The notes under the pieces are model-generated. The model had not been told where the DNA came from, made no database searches, and was given only the letters and a program-made list of their open reading frames with translations. From an uncultured Poribacteria bacterium (GTDB lineage: Bacteria > Poribacteria > WGA-4E > WGA-3G), in assembly GCA_951828385.1 (NCBI GenBank), contig OX639973.1, positions 4,393,200 through 4,457,199 of the forward strand: a stretch of 64,000 nucleotides of DNA, read 5' to 3'. Below, one piece after another: positions 16,358 to 26,528 of this stretch. The stretch's first letter is position 1. Each line of letters starts with the position of its first letter. The position numbers and the translations under genes were made by a program.

Positions 16358-17257
16358 TTGAAACAACAAAACGGACCTGAGGTATCAGAACCTGACGACA
16401 CTTTTAGCACGCGCATCAACTTGCAGAAAGCAGATGACAACAATACAATTAAATCCGTACAAAAACACGGCTATGCTACCCTTCACGATGCAGCGCGAGA
16501 CGATGCCTATGAAGCAGTGGCAGCGTTGGTAGAAAATGGGGCCGATGTCAACGCAGAAGACAAATATGGCTATTCACCTTTGCACTGGGCAGCGTGGCAC
16601 AATGCTTATGAAGCGGCATCCGTGTTAATAGAAAATGGGGCCGATGTCAACGCCACGAATGATAAGAATTTTGCGCCCTTACACTGGGCAGCGTGGAATA
16701 ATGGACACGAAACAGCAACGGTGTTGATGAAAAATGGAGCAGATGTTAACACGAGGAACGACGATGGGGATACGCCACTGCACTGGGCAGCATGGCGCAA
16801 TGTCTATGAGGCTGAAGGCGTATCGCTCGAAAGCAACACAAACATCAACCCGAGGGACAAATCGGGGTATACCCTTCTGCACTGGGCAGCATGGCGCACC
16901 GCTTATAAAACAGCGGAAATCCTCATCGAAAATGGGGCTGATACGAACGCAGCGAATCACAAAGGACTCACGCCGCTGCACATCGCAGCCGAGGATGATA
17001 CCTCCGAAGTCGCGACGGTATTGTTAAAAAACAGCGCACAGGTTAACATAAAGGACAAAAACGGCGATACACCCCTGCACATCGCAGCATTATACGATGC
17101 ATACGAGACAGCCGGAGTCCTGCTTGAAAACGGCGCAGATACCAACGCAGCGAACGACAACGGTCATACGCCTTTGTATATCGCAGCAGAAAAGAAAGCC
17201 CACGAAATGGTCAAGATACTCTGTGATCACCGAGAGCGAAAAGGCTGGTCATGGTAA
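16358..17257 (+). CDS. Ankyrin-repeat protein
   Basis: A 299-residue protein made almost entirely of ankyrin repeats. It starts at a TTG, supported by AGGAGG 8 nt upstream. About seven or eight 33-residue units run from residue 45 to the end, each with a core like TPLHWAAWxNxYE and VLIENGADVNA. One unit (VSLESNTNINPRDKSG) is degenerate. The units are more alike than usual, particularly the HWAAW block, which suggests recent internal duplication. No signal peptide. It is the first gene of a co-directional group with the Hsp70 and the J-SUMF1 proteins; ankyrins often act as client or partner binding modules. Confidence 0.9.
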   Translation: MKQQNGPEVSEPDDTFSTRINLQKADDNNTIKSVQKHGYATLHDAARDDAYEAVAALVENGADVNAEDKYGYSPLHWAAWHNAYEAASVLIENGADVNATNDKNFAPLHWAAWNNGHETATVLMKNGADVNTRNDDGDTPLHWAAWRNVYEAEGVSLESNTNINPRDKSGYTLLHWAAWRTAYKTAEILIENGADTNAANHKGLTPLHIAAEDDTSEVATVLLKNSAQVNIKDKNGDTPLHIAALYDAYETAGVLLENGADTNAANDNGHTPLYIAAEKKAHEMVKILCDHRERKGWSW

Positions 17258-17492
17258 TTGCCTTTCTATCCAGCAAAAGCATCACACCCTCAGCGTGGAA
17301 AAAACACACCTAAATGCTGTCAGCAAAAAACGGCACCTGTAGGTGAAACCACAGCAGATGCGCTTATCAGGGCCCACTGTTCCTCTATAACCTTGTATCG
17401 CGTCCAATATGCTGTGGAACACCCTCTCGTTAAATTAACACCTTAAAGCTGCATATATACACCACCGATGACCGAAGGAGGAAAAGAGACAG

Positions 17493-19088
17493 ATGGGTAA
17501 AGTTATTGGTATTGATTTGGGAACAACGTTTTCAGCCGTCGCACACATTGACGAACATGGACAGCCAGAGATTATACCGAACGCCGAAAGCGATCGGATG
17601 ACCCCTTCGGTGGTTATGTTTGAAGAGGACCTCGTCACGGTTGGGAAAATCGCCAAACAGAACGCCAGGGCAGTCCCCGAACAAATTGTCGAATTCGCCA
17701 AGCGCGAGATGGGAAAATCAAAAGAGAGGTTTTTCCGCACCTTTGATGCCAAGAACTATTCACCCGAAGAACTCTCCGCGCTGGTTTTGACAAAACTCAA
17801 ACAGGATGCCGAAGCATATCTCAACACCGAAATCACCGATGCCGTTATCACTGTTCCCGCCTATTTTCGCGATGCTGAACGTGAAGCCACACGCAACGCC
17901 GGTAAAATTGCTGGGTTGAACGTCTTGCAAGTATTGAACGAACCGACGGCGGCTGCACTCGCTTACGGAATGGACCAACTCGGTACCGACCAGAACGTAT
18001 TTGTGTTCGACCTTGGCGGCGGAACATTCGACGTCACCCTTATGAAAGTCTCCCAATCCACGATACAGATGCTCGCAACGAACGGAGATCACAGACTCGG
18101 CGGTAAAGATTGGGACGATAAAATCATTACCTATGTCGCCGAGATGTTTGAGATTGAACACGGTGAAAACCCGTTACAGGACCTTCACACGTATCAAGAT
18201 CTTCAACTGAATGCAATCGGCGCGAAAGAGTCTTTATCAAGGCGAGAAATCGCGCGTATTGTTTGTGGATATAACGGTAAAACAACACGTGTAGAATTGA
18301 CGCGTGAAAAATTTCAGGAACTCACTGCAGAACTCCTTGAGAGATGCCGAGTACTCTGCGACGTAGTCCTCTCTGAAGGCGACATGACATGGACAGATAT
18401 TGACACCGTACTATTAGTAGGTGGATCCACCCGGATGCCAATGGTGCGAGAGATGATTGCCAACATCAGTGGTAAAGAGATCAACCCGAATGAAATCAAC
18501 CCTGACGAAGCTGTTGCACTGGGTGCGGCGATTCAAGGGACACTCCGTCAAATCTCTGAAGACAGTGCGGCAACAGCAGATGTATCTGACGCGGTTATTG
18601 AACGGTTCATCGGACCGGACGGCGCGCCTAAAGTGACTGTGACCGATGGTGCCACGCATAATCTTGGGCTTGTTGTTCTCAATGCAGCACGCGAGTCTAT
18701 TATTCACGTCATGATTCCGAAAATGACACCAGTCCCGTGTGAGATGGCAGACCAGTTTGGAACGGTGGACAACAATCAACGTTCGGTCTTGATTGAGGTT
18801 GTCCAGAGCCTTGAACAGGATCAACGGAAAAACGATATAGACCTTTTTGACGAATATAAATTGGGTGAATGTACTCTTGAACTACCACCAGGGCTACCAG
18901 AAGGATCGCCGATTCATGTCACTTACAAATATAACTTAGACCAAGTGCTTGAGGTGACAGCAAAATCTCTAAGCAGCAGTGGGGCAACCGCAGTTTATGA
19001 TGTCTTCTCCATCATTAAACGTCCAACCCTTGATGAAGACGCAGTCGCACAGGCACAAACAGATATACAAGATTTGACGGTCGAATAA
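17493..19088 (+). CDS. Hsp70/DnaK-like chaperone without the helical lid
   Basis: A 531-residue Hsp70. The ATPase domain is complete: phosphate-1 GIDLGTTFSAV (6-16), FDLGGGTFDVT (about 174-184) and adenosine motif VGGSTRMPMVREM. The substrate-binding beta domain follows, ending near VFSIIKRPTL, but the ~100-residue alpha-helical lid of ordinary DnaK (about 610-640 residues) is absent. GGAGG stands before the ATG. No grpE or classical dnaJ is adjacent; instead three proteins with divergent J-like regions follow, the first after 42 bp. It is probably a dedicated Hsp70 rather than the housekeeping copy. Confidence 0.9.
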   Translation: MGKVIGIDLGTTFSAVAHIDEHGQPEIIPNAESDRMTPSVVMFEEDLVTVGKIAKQNARAVPEQIVEFAKREMGKSKERFFRTFDAKNYSPEELSALVLTKLKQDAEAYLNTEITDAVITVPAYFRDAEREATRNAGKIAGLNVLQVLNEPTAAALAYGMDQLGTDQNVFVFDLGGGTFDVTLMKVSQSTIQMLATNGDHRLGGKDWDDKIITYVAEMFEIEHGENPLQDLHTYQDLQLNAIGAKESLSRREIARIVCGYNGKTTRVELTREKFQELTAELLERCRVLCDVVLSEGDMTWTDIDTVLLVGGSTRMPMVREMIANISGKEINPNEINPDEAVALGAAIQGTLRQISEDSAATADVSDAVIERFIGPDGAPKVTVTDGATHNLGLVVLNAARESIIHVMIPKMTPVPCEMADQFGTVDNNQRSVLIEVVQSLEQDQRKNDIDLFDEYKLGECTLELPPGLPEGSPIHVTYKYNLDQVLEVTAKSLSSSGATAVYDVFSIIKRPTLDEDAVAQAQTDIQDLTVE

Positions 19089-19130
19089 CCTTGATTCCCT
19101 ACGTCTTTGAATACACACAAGGACTATAGT

Positions 19131-20390
19131 ATGTCCAAACGCGATGAATTCATTACAGTTATCCGTACACTCAGGGCGGCTTCGCCGACCATTACTGAGA
19201 AACAACACATCGGACTCCTCCGGCAAGCTGTACAGCAGTATGGACTGTCATTGGAAAATGCAAAGCAGATTCTAAAAGATTCAGGGTTAGCCATCGGCGA
19301 AAGTGTGAACTATTTCAAGGTGTTGGGAATTTCCGTTGAAGATATTCAGAGTCTCACGGAGCCTGTTATTGCGGCGCGGGTTGACGCTGCGCATAAAAAG
19401 GCCTATAGCGCGTCGTTAAATGCCGGGGGGCGCATCCGCCCAGATGGCAAAACAGAAGAACAATGGCGGACAATCCTTAATCAAGCGCGGGATACTCTCA
19501 AAGACCCACAGAAACGTCGCACACACATCGCAACGCTTGAAACCGAGATAGTGCTTCGCACCAAATCTATCTCTACAACGGAATCTCTCGACCCCGAACC
19601 AACGGTTTCAGACACCTCAGCACATGATGAGATGGCACTTATCCCAGCGGGCGAATTCCAGATGGGCAGCAACGACAGCAATACAGATGGACACCAAAAA
19701 CCTGTTCATACCGTCTACATTGATGCGTTTTATATGGACAGATACCCGGTGACAAATGCGCAATATAAGAAATTTGTGGATGCTAACCCACTGTGGAGCA
19801 AACCCAAGTGGTTTAAGAATCGCATTTCTCGGAGATACCACGATGGCGAATATCTAAGACACTGGACTGAAAACGACTACCCAAACGGAAAAGCCGACTC
19901 TCCGGTGAATTGGGTGAGTTGGTATGCGGCGATGGCGTACGCACAGTGGGCAGGTAAGCGTTTGCCGACAGAGGCAGAATGGGAAAAAGCGGCGCGTGGT
20001 GGATTGACGGATCAAAAATATCCGTGGGGGAATTCAATAGATGCAAGCAAGGCAAACTTTGGTAAAAATGTAGGAGAGACCACGTCTGTAGGAAAGTATC
20101 CCGCGAACGGCTACGGTTTGTATGACATGGTAGGCAACCTGTTCGAGTGGTGTCTTGATAAATGGGATAACGATTTCTATGCATCCGGCTCACGTAATAA
20201 CCCAGTTTCAGATGGCAGCATAGAAAATATAATAGATAATTTTACAAAATCTAAAGCACTTCGCGTGGTACGGGGTGGTTCTTGGCATTCCCCCGTGCAG
20301 GACCTACGGGTCGCCAACCGCAACACGGATACACCAAAGCTCACGACCTCCATCATCGGTTTTCGGTGTGTGAAGGATGTGACACCTTAA
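19131..20390 (+). CDS. J-like domain + SUMF1 domain protein, copy 1
   Basis: A 419-residue protein; the ATG at 19131 is chosen since AAGGA precedes it and the paralogues start equivalently. Residues 1-60 form a helical module (GLLRQAVQQYGLSLENAKQI). Residues about 62-135 resemble a J domain: NYFKVLGIS, a long basic helix AHKKAYSASL, then RIRPDGKTEEQW and LNQARDTLKDPQKR, which mirrors the J-domain ending YEVLSDPEKR. The HPD tripeptide is RPD. Residues about 170-419 are a SUMF1/FGE-sulfatase fold (MALIPAGEFQMGS, GKRLPTEAEWEKAARGG, GNLFEWC, RVVRGGSW). The FGE catalytic cysteine pair is absent, so it is not a formylglycine generator. Confidence 0.82.
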   Translation: MSKRDEFITVIRTLRAASPTITEKQHIGLLRQAVQQYGLSLENAKQILKDSGLAIGESVNYFKVLGISVEDIQSLTEPVIAARVDAAHKKAYSASLNAGGRIRPDGKTEEQWRTILNQARDTLKDPQKRRTHIATLETEIVLRTKSISTTESLDPEPTVSDTSAHDEMALIPAGEFQMGSNDSNTDGHQKPVHTVYIDAFYMDRYPVTNAQYKKFVDANPLWSKPKWFKNRISRRYHDGEYLRHWTENDYPNGKADSPVNWVSWYAAMAYAQWAGKRLPTEAEWEKAARGGLTDQKYPWGNSIDASKANFGKNVGETTSVGKYPANGYGLYDMVGNLFEWCLDKWDNDFYASGSRNNPVSDGSIENIIDNFTKSKALRVVRGGSWHSPVQDLRVANRNTDTPKLTTSIIGFRCVKDVTP

Positions 20391-20455
20391 CTCTCAATCC
20401 GTTTACCATTTTTGATATGCTTGCAAATCCGAATAATCTTTGGAAGGAATCACAC

Positions 20456-21664
20456 GTGTCTAAACGTGAGGAATTTATAGCATTTATCAACACACTCAAA
20501 ACGGTTTCACCGGCTATTACCGATGAACAACGGATTGGACTCCTAAGGCAGGCAGGACAACAGTACGGTCTTACTGTTGATGCGGCGACTGAAATTTTGA
20601 AAGCATCGGGCTTAGTTGTTGGTGAAGGTGTAAACTATTTTAAGGCACTCGGGCTTTCAATCGCAGCAATTCAAAACCAAAGTGAAACTGGCATCGCAAA
20701 CCTTGTTAAGACAGCACATAAAAAACGATATAGCGCATCGTTGCGCGCTGGTGGACGCATACGACCTGATGGCAAGACTGAGGAACAGTGGCGAACTCTC
20801 TTAAATCAAGCGCGGGATACCCTCCAAAACCCACAAAAGCGGTTGGAACACATTGCCTCACTCAAAGACAAAAAACACTCATTATACACGGAATCAACTT
20901 CTTCAATTCTGGATGACATGGCACTCATCCCCACAGGTGAGTTCCAAATGGGAAGCAATGATGAAAAAGTATACGACGATGAAAAACCGGCGCATACCGT
21001 CTATCTTGAAGCATTTTATATAGACAAATATCCGGTGACAAATAACCAATACAAGACTTTTATTGATGCGAACCCACAGTGGCACAAGCACTATATCCAA
21101 AAAGGATACCACAATGGGAACTACCTCAGGCATTGGAAGAGCAACACTTATCCAAATGGTGAAGCCGACTATCCTGTTGTGAATGTGAGTTGGTACGCAG
21201 CGATGGCGTATGCAGAATGGATGGGAAAGCGGCTACCGACAGAAGCAGAATGGGAAAGAGCAGCGCGGGGCGGAGTAGAGGGTAAGAAATACCCTTGGGG
21301 CGATACAATCGACCCTACTAAGGCAAACTACGACTGGAACGTCGGCGAAATTACGCCCGTTGGGAACTATCCTGAAAATGGGTATGGACTGCATGATGTA
21401 TGTGGTAACGTCTGGGAATGGTGCTTTGATGTATACGATGCAGATTTTTATATGAGCGCAGCGCGGCAGAATCCGATTTCTGGTGTGAATATTGTGGAAC
21501 AGGTTATAAATCACACCCTAAATGATAAATTGGCGAGAGTCCTGCGAGGGGGTTCATGGCGCATTCAAGAGGCATTCGTTCGGGTCACTAATCGCAACGC
21601 GGAAGTTCCAACATTCACGCTCGATGTCATCGGTTTCCGTTGCGCCCAATCGGTTACGTTGTAA
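20456..21664 (+). CDS. J-like domain + SUMF1 domain protein, copy 2
   Basis: A 402-residue paralogue of the preceding gene. The start is a GTG at 20456 with AAGGA 8 nt upstream; it matches the MSKRDEF start of copy 1, whereas the longer open frame to 20282 overlaps the previous gene. The same three parts are present: helical module (GLLRQAGQQYGLTVDAATEI), J-like region (NYFKALGLS, AHKKRYSASL, RIRPDGKTEEQW, LNQARDTLQNPQKR) and SUMF1 domain (MALIPTGEFQMGS, NVSWYAAMAYAEWMGKRLP, GNVWEWC). The linker is shorter than in copies 1 and 3. No FGE cysteine pair in VLRGGSWRIQEAFVRV. Confidence 0.8.
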   Translation: MSKREEFIAFINTLKTVSPAITDEQRIGLLRQAGQQYGLTVDAATEILKASGLVVGEGVNYFKALGLSIAAIQNQSETGIANLVKTAHKKRYSASLRAGGRIRPDGKTEEQWRTLLNQARDTLQNPQKRLEHIASLKDKKHSLYTESTSSILDDMALIPTGEFQMGSNDEKVYDDEKPAHTVYLEAFYIDKYPVTNNQYKTFIDANPQWHKHYIQKGYHNGNYLRHWKSNTYPNGEADYPVVNVSWYAAMAYAEWMGKRLPTEAEWERAARGGVEGKKYPWGDTIDPTKANYDWNVGEITPVGNYPENGYGLHDVCGNVWEWCFDVYDADFYMSAARQNPISGVNIVEQVINHTLNDKLARVLRGGSWRIQEAFVRVTNRNAEVPTFTLDVIGFRCAQSVTL

Positions 21665-21733
21665 ATCTGTTACATCCGCACAGTTTCGCAGCTGCTTATA
21701 AGTCGTACCGATTCTTGAAATGAGGGCTAATAT

Positions 21734-23071
21734 ATGCGTAGACGCGATGAGTTCATTACAGTCATCAACACATTTAAAACCGTCTCACCAACTATTACCG
21801 ATGAACAACGTATCGGACTTTTGAGACAAGCAGTTCAGAATTATGAACTTTCTATTGAGGAAGCCTCTGAAGTTCTAAATACTTTGGGCTTGATGGTCGG
21901 AGAAGAGGTAAACTATTTTGAGGTCTTAGGGTTTTCAATTGAAGAGATTCAGAACTTAGCTGAAGACGCTGTTGTGAGTTTAGTTGAGACGGCTCATAAG
22001 AAACTTTATAGTGCGTCGTTGCGTGCCGGTGCACGCGTCCGCCCAGATGGCAGAACGGAAGAACAGTGGCGACACATTCTCAATCAAGCGCGCGACACTT
22101 TGAAAGATCCGCAAAAAAGAGGAGAATATCTCACAACCCTAACATCTCAAGAAGATTTCCACGAGAACACATCTCTCGACACAGAACCAGTACCGCCAAA
22201 CATACTTGAAACGGACTCTGCCTCAATACTTTCAGTCAACACATTGCAGCATTCGGAGCCGATAGCTCCAGCGACACCTGAGATCATCTCCGCACCAACA
22301 CTTTCAAATATCAATGTCCCTCCTGACATGGTACTCATCCCCGCTGGCGAATTTCTGATGGGAAGCAATGACGAAGACGCAAACGACAGCGAAAAACCTG
22401 TCCATCCCGTTTACGTTGACGCATTCTTTATTGATAAACATCTGGTGACCAACACGCAATACAAAGCATTTCTTGATGCAAATCCACAATGGCAGAAAGA
22501 CAACATACTGACGGACTATCACAACGGCAATTATCTGGGAACTTGGAATAGCAACAACTATCCTAAGGATAAAGCGAATCATCCTGTTGTGCATGTAAGT
22601 TGGTACGCAGCGATGGCGTACGCGCAATGGGTAGAAAAGCGTTTACCAACGGAGGCGGAATGGGAAAAAGCTGCACGGGGTGGCTTAACCGGCAAAAAAT
22701 ATCCGTGGGGAGATCAGATTGACGCGACAAAAGCGAACTACGGTGAGAATATTGGACAGACAACGCCTATCGGTGAGTATCCGCCCAATGATTATGGTCT
22801 GTATGACATCGCGGGTAATGTGTGGGAATGGTGTGTTGATGAATATATTTTGGATTTTTATGCCAATTCACCATACCAGAATCCGATTGCTGATGACGAT
22901 ATAAACTACGTGCTTAACAATTTTACAACCCTTAAAACTTACCGCGTGTTACGCGGCGGTTCTTGGATGAGCATACCCCGGTACGTACGCGTTGCCCCTC
23001 GTTTCAGATTTTCGCCCGCGCACTCGATTCACAACGTCGGTTTTCGCTGCGTAAGGACTGCCCATCTTTGA
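21734..23071 (+). CDS. J-like domain + SUMF1 domain protein, copy 3
   Basis: A 445-residue paralogue with the longest linker (about 60 residues, rich in Pro, Ser, Thr and Glu) between the J-like region and the SUMF1 domain. J-like landmarks are NYFEVLGFS, AHKKLYSASL, RVRPDGRTEEQW and LNQARDTLKDPQKRGEY. SUMF1 landmarks are MVLIPAGEFLMGS, HVSWYAAMAYAQWVEKRLP, GNVWEWC and YRVLRGGSW, followed by MSIPRYVRVAPR, again without the FGE cysteines. GAGGG lies upstream of the ATG. The gaps of about 65-70 bp between the three copies indicate one operon. Confidence 0.82.
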   Translation: MRRRDEFITVINTFKTVSPTITDEQRIGLLRQAVQNYELSIEEASEVLNTLGLMVGEEVNYFEVLGFSIEEIQNLAEDAVVSLVETAHKKLYSASLRAGARVRPDGRTEEQWRHILNQARDTLKDPQKRGEYLTTLTSQEDFHENTSLDTEPVPPNILETDSASILSVNTLQHSEPIAPATPEIISAPTLSNINVPPDMVLIPAGEFLMGSNDEDANDSEKPVHPVYVDAFFIDKHLVTNTQYKAFLDANPQWQKDNILTDYHNGNYLGTWNSNNYPKDKANHPVVHVSWYAAMAYAQWVEKRLPTEAEWEKAARGGLTGKKYPWGDQIDATKANYGENIGQTTPIGEYPPNDYGLYDIAGNVWEWCVDEYILDFYANSPYQNPIADDDINYVLNNFTTLKTYRVLRGGSWMSIPRYVRVAPRFRFSPAHSIHNVGFRCVRTAHL

Positions 23072-23131
23072 ATACCCATTCTTCTACCTTTCCAATGTAC
23101 GATTGCAGACAGAAATTAGCCATCAACTGTT

Positions 23132-23160
23132 TTGACAGCATAATCTTTATCTGATATAAT
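23132..23160 (+). promoter_or_regulatory. Consensus promoter for the GH95 gene
   Basis: TTGACA (23132-23137), 17-bp spacer, TATAAT (23155-23160), both hexamers perfect. A leader of about 110 nt follows. It separates transcription of the fucosidase from the J-SUMF1 array. Confidence 0.8.
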
Positions 23161-23275
23161 GGTTCAGTATAAATATCCAATACGTATTATTTTCAGAATC
23201 ATTTTAGGAAATTCACATCATGCCCAAAAACCTCAATCAGAAGATTGAAACTATTATTAGAAGGATTCATTCATA

Positions 23276-25573
23276 ATGACAAACGCAGATAATCTTGTTT
23301 TATGGTATCAGAAACCAGCCGAAGCATGGACAGACGCGCTACCGCTCGGAAATGGGCGGCTCGGTGCTATGGTGTTCGGCGGCGTAGAACGCGAACGCAT
23401 TCAGCTCAACGAAGAAACCCTTTGGGATGGCGGTCCTCGAGATACCAATAACCCAAAGGCTTTGGAAGCACTCCCGAAGGTGCAACAGCTCCTCTTCGAG
23501 GATAAAAATGAAGAAGCAACGAAACTTGCCGGAGAAACGATGCTCGGAGTCCCCGAACGCATCAAATCCTACCAATCTCTCGGCGATCTATTCCTCGAAT
23601 TCCGACACGAGGGGGCAACGCATTATCGCCGCGAACTTGATTTAAACACCGGCATCGCAAAAACGGCATATCGCTGCAGCGATGTCACTTTCACAAGAGA
23701 AGCCTTCGCGACAGCCGTAGATAACCTCATCGTTATCAGAATCGAATCTGACGCGACCGAACACATCACTTTTGATATAACGATGACACGTGAACAGGAT
23801 GCCAGCGTCGAACCAATCGCCGCCAATATCCTTCGACTTGACGGACAGTGTGGCGATGACGGGGTACGGTTTTCAGCCTATCTACAAGTCCATACTGAAG
23901 GCGGAAAAGTCGAGTCAACAGGAGATAGCCTCTCCGTCAATGGCGCGGATGCTGTTACGCTCTTTCTCTCCGCTGCAACCAGCTACGTCCATCAGACGGA
24001 TACAAGCGGGAACGCACACGCGCTTTGCGAAAATTATCTGACAAATATTGATACAAGACCTTATGCAGATATTCGGGACGATCACATCGCTGAGCATCAA
24101 TACTTCTTCCAACGCGTTGATTTAGACCTCGGCTCCACGGAGGCAGTAAATCTCCCTACCGATGAACGGTTAACTGCAGTCAAAGCAGGTGCGTCAGATC
24201 CAGGACTCATCGTACTTTATTTCCAATATGGACGCTATCTGCTGATGGGAAGTTCTCGACCCGGGTGCCTCCCTGCCAATCTGCAAGGCATCTGGAACGA
24301 GCACATGAACGCACCTTGGAACAGCGATTTTCATACCAATATCAACCTCCAAATGAACTATTGGGTCCCCGAAATTTGTAACCTTCCGGAGTGCCATATC
24401 CCCTTGTTTGACTACATGGACACACTCGTTGAACCGGGGAACCGGACAGCCAAAATCCATTACGGTGCTGATGGCTGGGTCGTTCACCATCTCTCTGATA
24501 TTTGGGGGTTCACAACGCCTGCTGATGGTATTTGGGGTATTTCACCTGTCGGTGCTGCGTGGTTATGTGAACATGTGTGGGAACACTACCTTTTCGGCGG
24601 TGATAAGGATTTTCTGATTGAACAAGGTTACCCGTTGATGAAAGGCGCTGCCCGCTTCATGCTCGACTTCCTCGTTGAAGCACCGGAAGGCACACCTTTT
24701 GCTGGGCAACTCGTCACCAATCCGTCGCACTCACCGGAAAATAGCTTCCTGAAACCAGATGGCACACGCTCCCTCTTCACCTATGCCGCAACAATCGATC
24801 TCGAAATTATACATGAACTCTTCACCAACTGCATCGCTTGCATTGATGTCCTCGGAGAAGATGCAGAATTCCGTGCTGAGTTGGCCTCCGCTCTGGGACG
24901 GCTTGCACCGCTCCAGATTAGCGAAAAAACAGGACGGCTGCAGGAATGGGTGTTCGATTATGACGAACCGGAGCCAGGGCATCGGCACATGTCGCACATG
25001 TATGGACTCCATCCGAGTTGTCAGATTACATTGCGCGGGACACCTGAACTGGCAGCGGCTGCTAAGAAATCATTGGAATATCGTCTGGCACACGGCGGTG
25101 GACACACAGGGTGGAGCCGCGCATGGCTCGTCAACTTCTGGGCGCGACTTGAAGATGCTGAAGAGGCATACACCCATCTCCAGGCACTTCTCGCGAAATG
25201 CACCTTGACGAACCTGTTTGATACACATCCACCCTTCCAGATTGACGGCAATTTCGGCGGAGTCTCCGGTATCGCAGAGATGCTACTACACAGCCATGCC
25301 GGTGAGATTCACCTACTGCCCGCACTTCCGAAGGCGTGGAGCAACGGACACGTCAAAGGCTTGCGCGCCCGCGGCGGCTTTGAAGTGGATATGGCATGGG
25401 AGAATGGACAACTCACTGAAGCGCGACTTTATTCCACATTGGGGAATGACTGTACCGTCCGAACAACAGCCGCCGTTAGGGTGACCTGTGCCGGACAATC
25501 GGTTGACACAGAGCAATCGGATTCAGTTATAACGTTTGGAACCGAGGCAGAGAAAACATATATCTTGGCGTGA
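23276..25573 (+). CDS. GH95-family alpha-L-fucosidase/galactosidase-like
   Basis: A 765-residue glycosidase that fits GH95 across its length: N-terminal beta domain ([20 protein letters not shown], then [14 protein letters not shown]), an (alpha/alpha)6 barrel with [20 protein letters not shown] and [11 protein letters not shown], and the late FQIDGNFGG motif. GH95 enzymes are inverting and remove alpha-1,2-linked L-fucose (or L-galactose) from glycans. No signal peptide is evident, so it is likely intracellular. AGAAGGA precedes the ATG. The nearby sulfatase suggests processing of sulfated fucose-containing glycans, which is an inference. Confidence 0.92.
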   Translation: MTNADNLVLWYQKPAEAWTDALPLGNGRLGAMVFGGVERERIQLNEETLWDGGPRDTNNPKALEALPKVQQLLFEDKNEEATKLAGETMLGVPERIKSYQSLGDLFLEFRHEGATHYRRELDLNTGIAKTAYRCSDVTFTREAFATAVDNLIVIRIESDATEHITFDITMTREQDASVEPIAANILRLDGQCGDDGVRFSAYLQVHTEGGKVESTGDSLSVNGADAVTLFLSAATSYVHQTDTSGNAHALCENYLTNIDTRPYADIRDDHIAEHQYFFQRVDLDLGSTEAVNLPTDERLTAVKAGASDPGLIVLYFQYGRYLLMGSSRPGCLPANLQGIWNEHMNAPWNSDFHTNINLQMNYWVPEICNLPECHIPLFDYMDTLVEPGNRTAKIHYGADGWVVHHLSDIWGFTTPADGIWGISPVGAAWLCEHVWEHYLFGGDKDFLIEQGYPLMKGAARFMLDFLVEAPEGTPFAGQLVTNPSHSPENSFLKPDGTRSLFTYAATIDLEIIHELFTNCIACIDVLGEDAEFRAELASALGRLAPLQISEKTGRLQEWVFDYDEPEPGHRHMSHMYGLHPSCQITLRGTPELAAAAKKSLEYRLAHGGGHTGWSRAWLVNFWARLEDAEEAYTHLQALLAKCTLTNLFDTHPPFQIDGNFGGVSGIAEMLLHSHAGEIHLLPALPKAWSNGHVKGLRARGGFEVDMAWENGQLTEARLYSTLGNDCTVRTTAAVRVTCAGQSVDTEQSDSVITFGTEAEKTYILA

Positions 25574-25578
25574 GTCTT

Positions 25579-26502
25579 TTATAGTGATAAACGGGGTTGA
25601 TCGCTATACTGTTTAATCTGTTCCTCCGCCAGCGCAATATACTTTTCCTCAATATCGTAACCGATATAATGGCGTTCCGATTTCAACGCGCTCAAACACG
25701 TCGTGCCGCTGCCACAGAACGGATCCAAGACGACATCGCCGATGAAGGTATAGAGCTGGATTAACCGATGGGGCAGTGCCTCAGGAAAGGGTGCAGGATG
25801 TCCGATACGTTTCGCTGAGACAGATGGAAATGTCCAGACGCTTTTTGTCCACTCCAAGAAGTCCTCTTTACAGATTGAATTCTCTTTTCCGTTGCGTTTT
25901 CGAGAGAAGGAGTCTTTGGAGAAAACGAGGATGTACTCATGAACGTCTCTCAGCACCGGATTCGCCGCCGATAACCAACTGCCCCACGCCGTTGAACTCC
26001 CGGCACTTGAGGCTTTGTCCCAGATGATTTCACCCCGCATGTGATAGCCGATCGCTAACATGTCTTCTATGATGTAACTATGCAATGGGATGTAGGGTTT
26101 CCGACCTAAGTTGGCGATATTAATGCATGCCCTGCCACCCGTGACCAATTTCTTATAGGTCTCGGCGAAAACAGCGTATAGGAGCTCTCTATATTCCGCG
26201 AGCGACAGATCCTCGTCGTATTCCTTTTTGGCATTGTAAGGCGGGGACGTAACCATCAGGTGGATACTATCATCCGGGATTTCGGACATCTGCGCGCTGG
26301 ACGCACAGTAGAGTCGGTCAAGGTTTTCAGCGGGGATCGGGTTTTCTATCCATGTATCGGGTTCGGGAAGTTCCTGATCAGCATAGAGTTTACTCCCATA
26401 GAACGCACTGGCATCATGATTGATTCTGCCAGCGGTTCCGAACGCACTCGTCTGCGTCCCCTCCTTGCGGGATTCCGAATCGTCCTTGCGATTATGTGCC
26501 AT
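25579..26502 (-). CDS. N4/N6 DNA methyltransferase (beta class)
   Basis: A 307-residue methyltransferase with the beta-class order: catalytic motif IV TSPPYN (85-90), then motif I FCGSGTTCLSAL late in the protein (about 260-270) followed by YIGYDIEEKY. TSPPY proteins methylate either cytosine N4 or adenine N6. Start: an ATG at 26502 is preferred; a TTG at 26550 would overlap the acetyltransferase gene. No restriction endonuclease is adjacent, so it is either an orphan regulator/protector or part of a broken system. It converges on the GH95 gene with only 5 bp between stops, which leaves no room for a separate terminator. Confidence 0.85.
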   Translation of the reverse strand: MAHNRKDDSESRKEGTQTSAFGTAGRINHDASAFYGSKLYADQELPEPDTWIENPIPAENLDRLYCASSAQMSEIPDDSIHLMVTSPPYNAKKEYDEDLSLAEYRELLYAVFAETYKKLVTGGRACINIANLGRKPYIPLHSYIIEDMLAIGYHMRGEIIWDKASSAGSSTAWGSWLSAANPVLRDVHEYILVFSKDSFSRKRNGKENSICKEDFLEWTKSVWTFPSVSAKRIGHPAPFPEALPHRLIQLYTFIGDVVLDPFCGSGTTCLSALKSERHYIGYDIEEKYIALAEEQIKQYSDQPRLSL

Positions 26503-26528
26503 ACCCGTTCTCTGTGCCTCTCTATTTC

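Noticed and set aside
20282-20455. Upstream start for the second J-SUMF1 gene
   Set aside because: Overlaps the previous gene; GTG at 20456 has a ribosome site and matches the paralogue starts.
19131-23071. SUMF1 proteins as formylglycine-generating enzymes
   Set aside because: None keeps the cysteine pair after the RGGSW segment that FGE requires.
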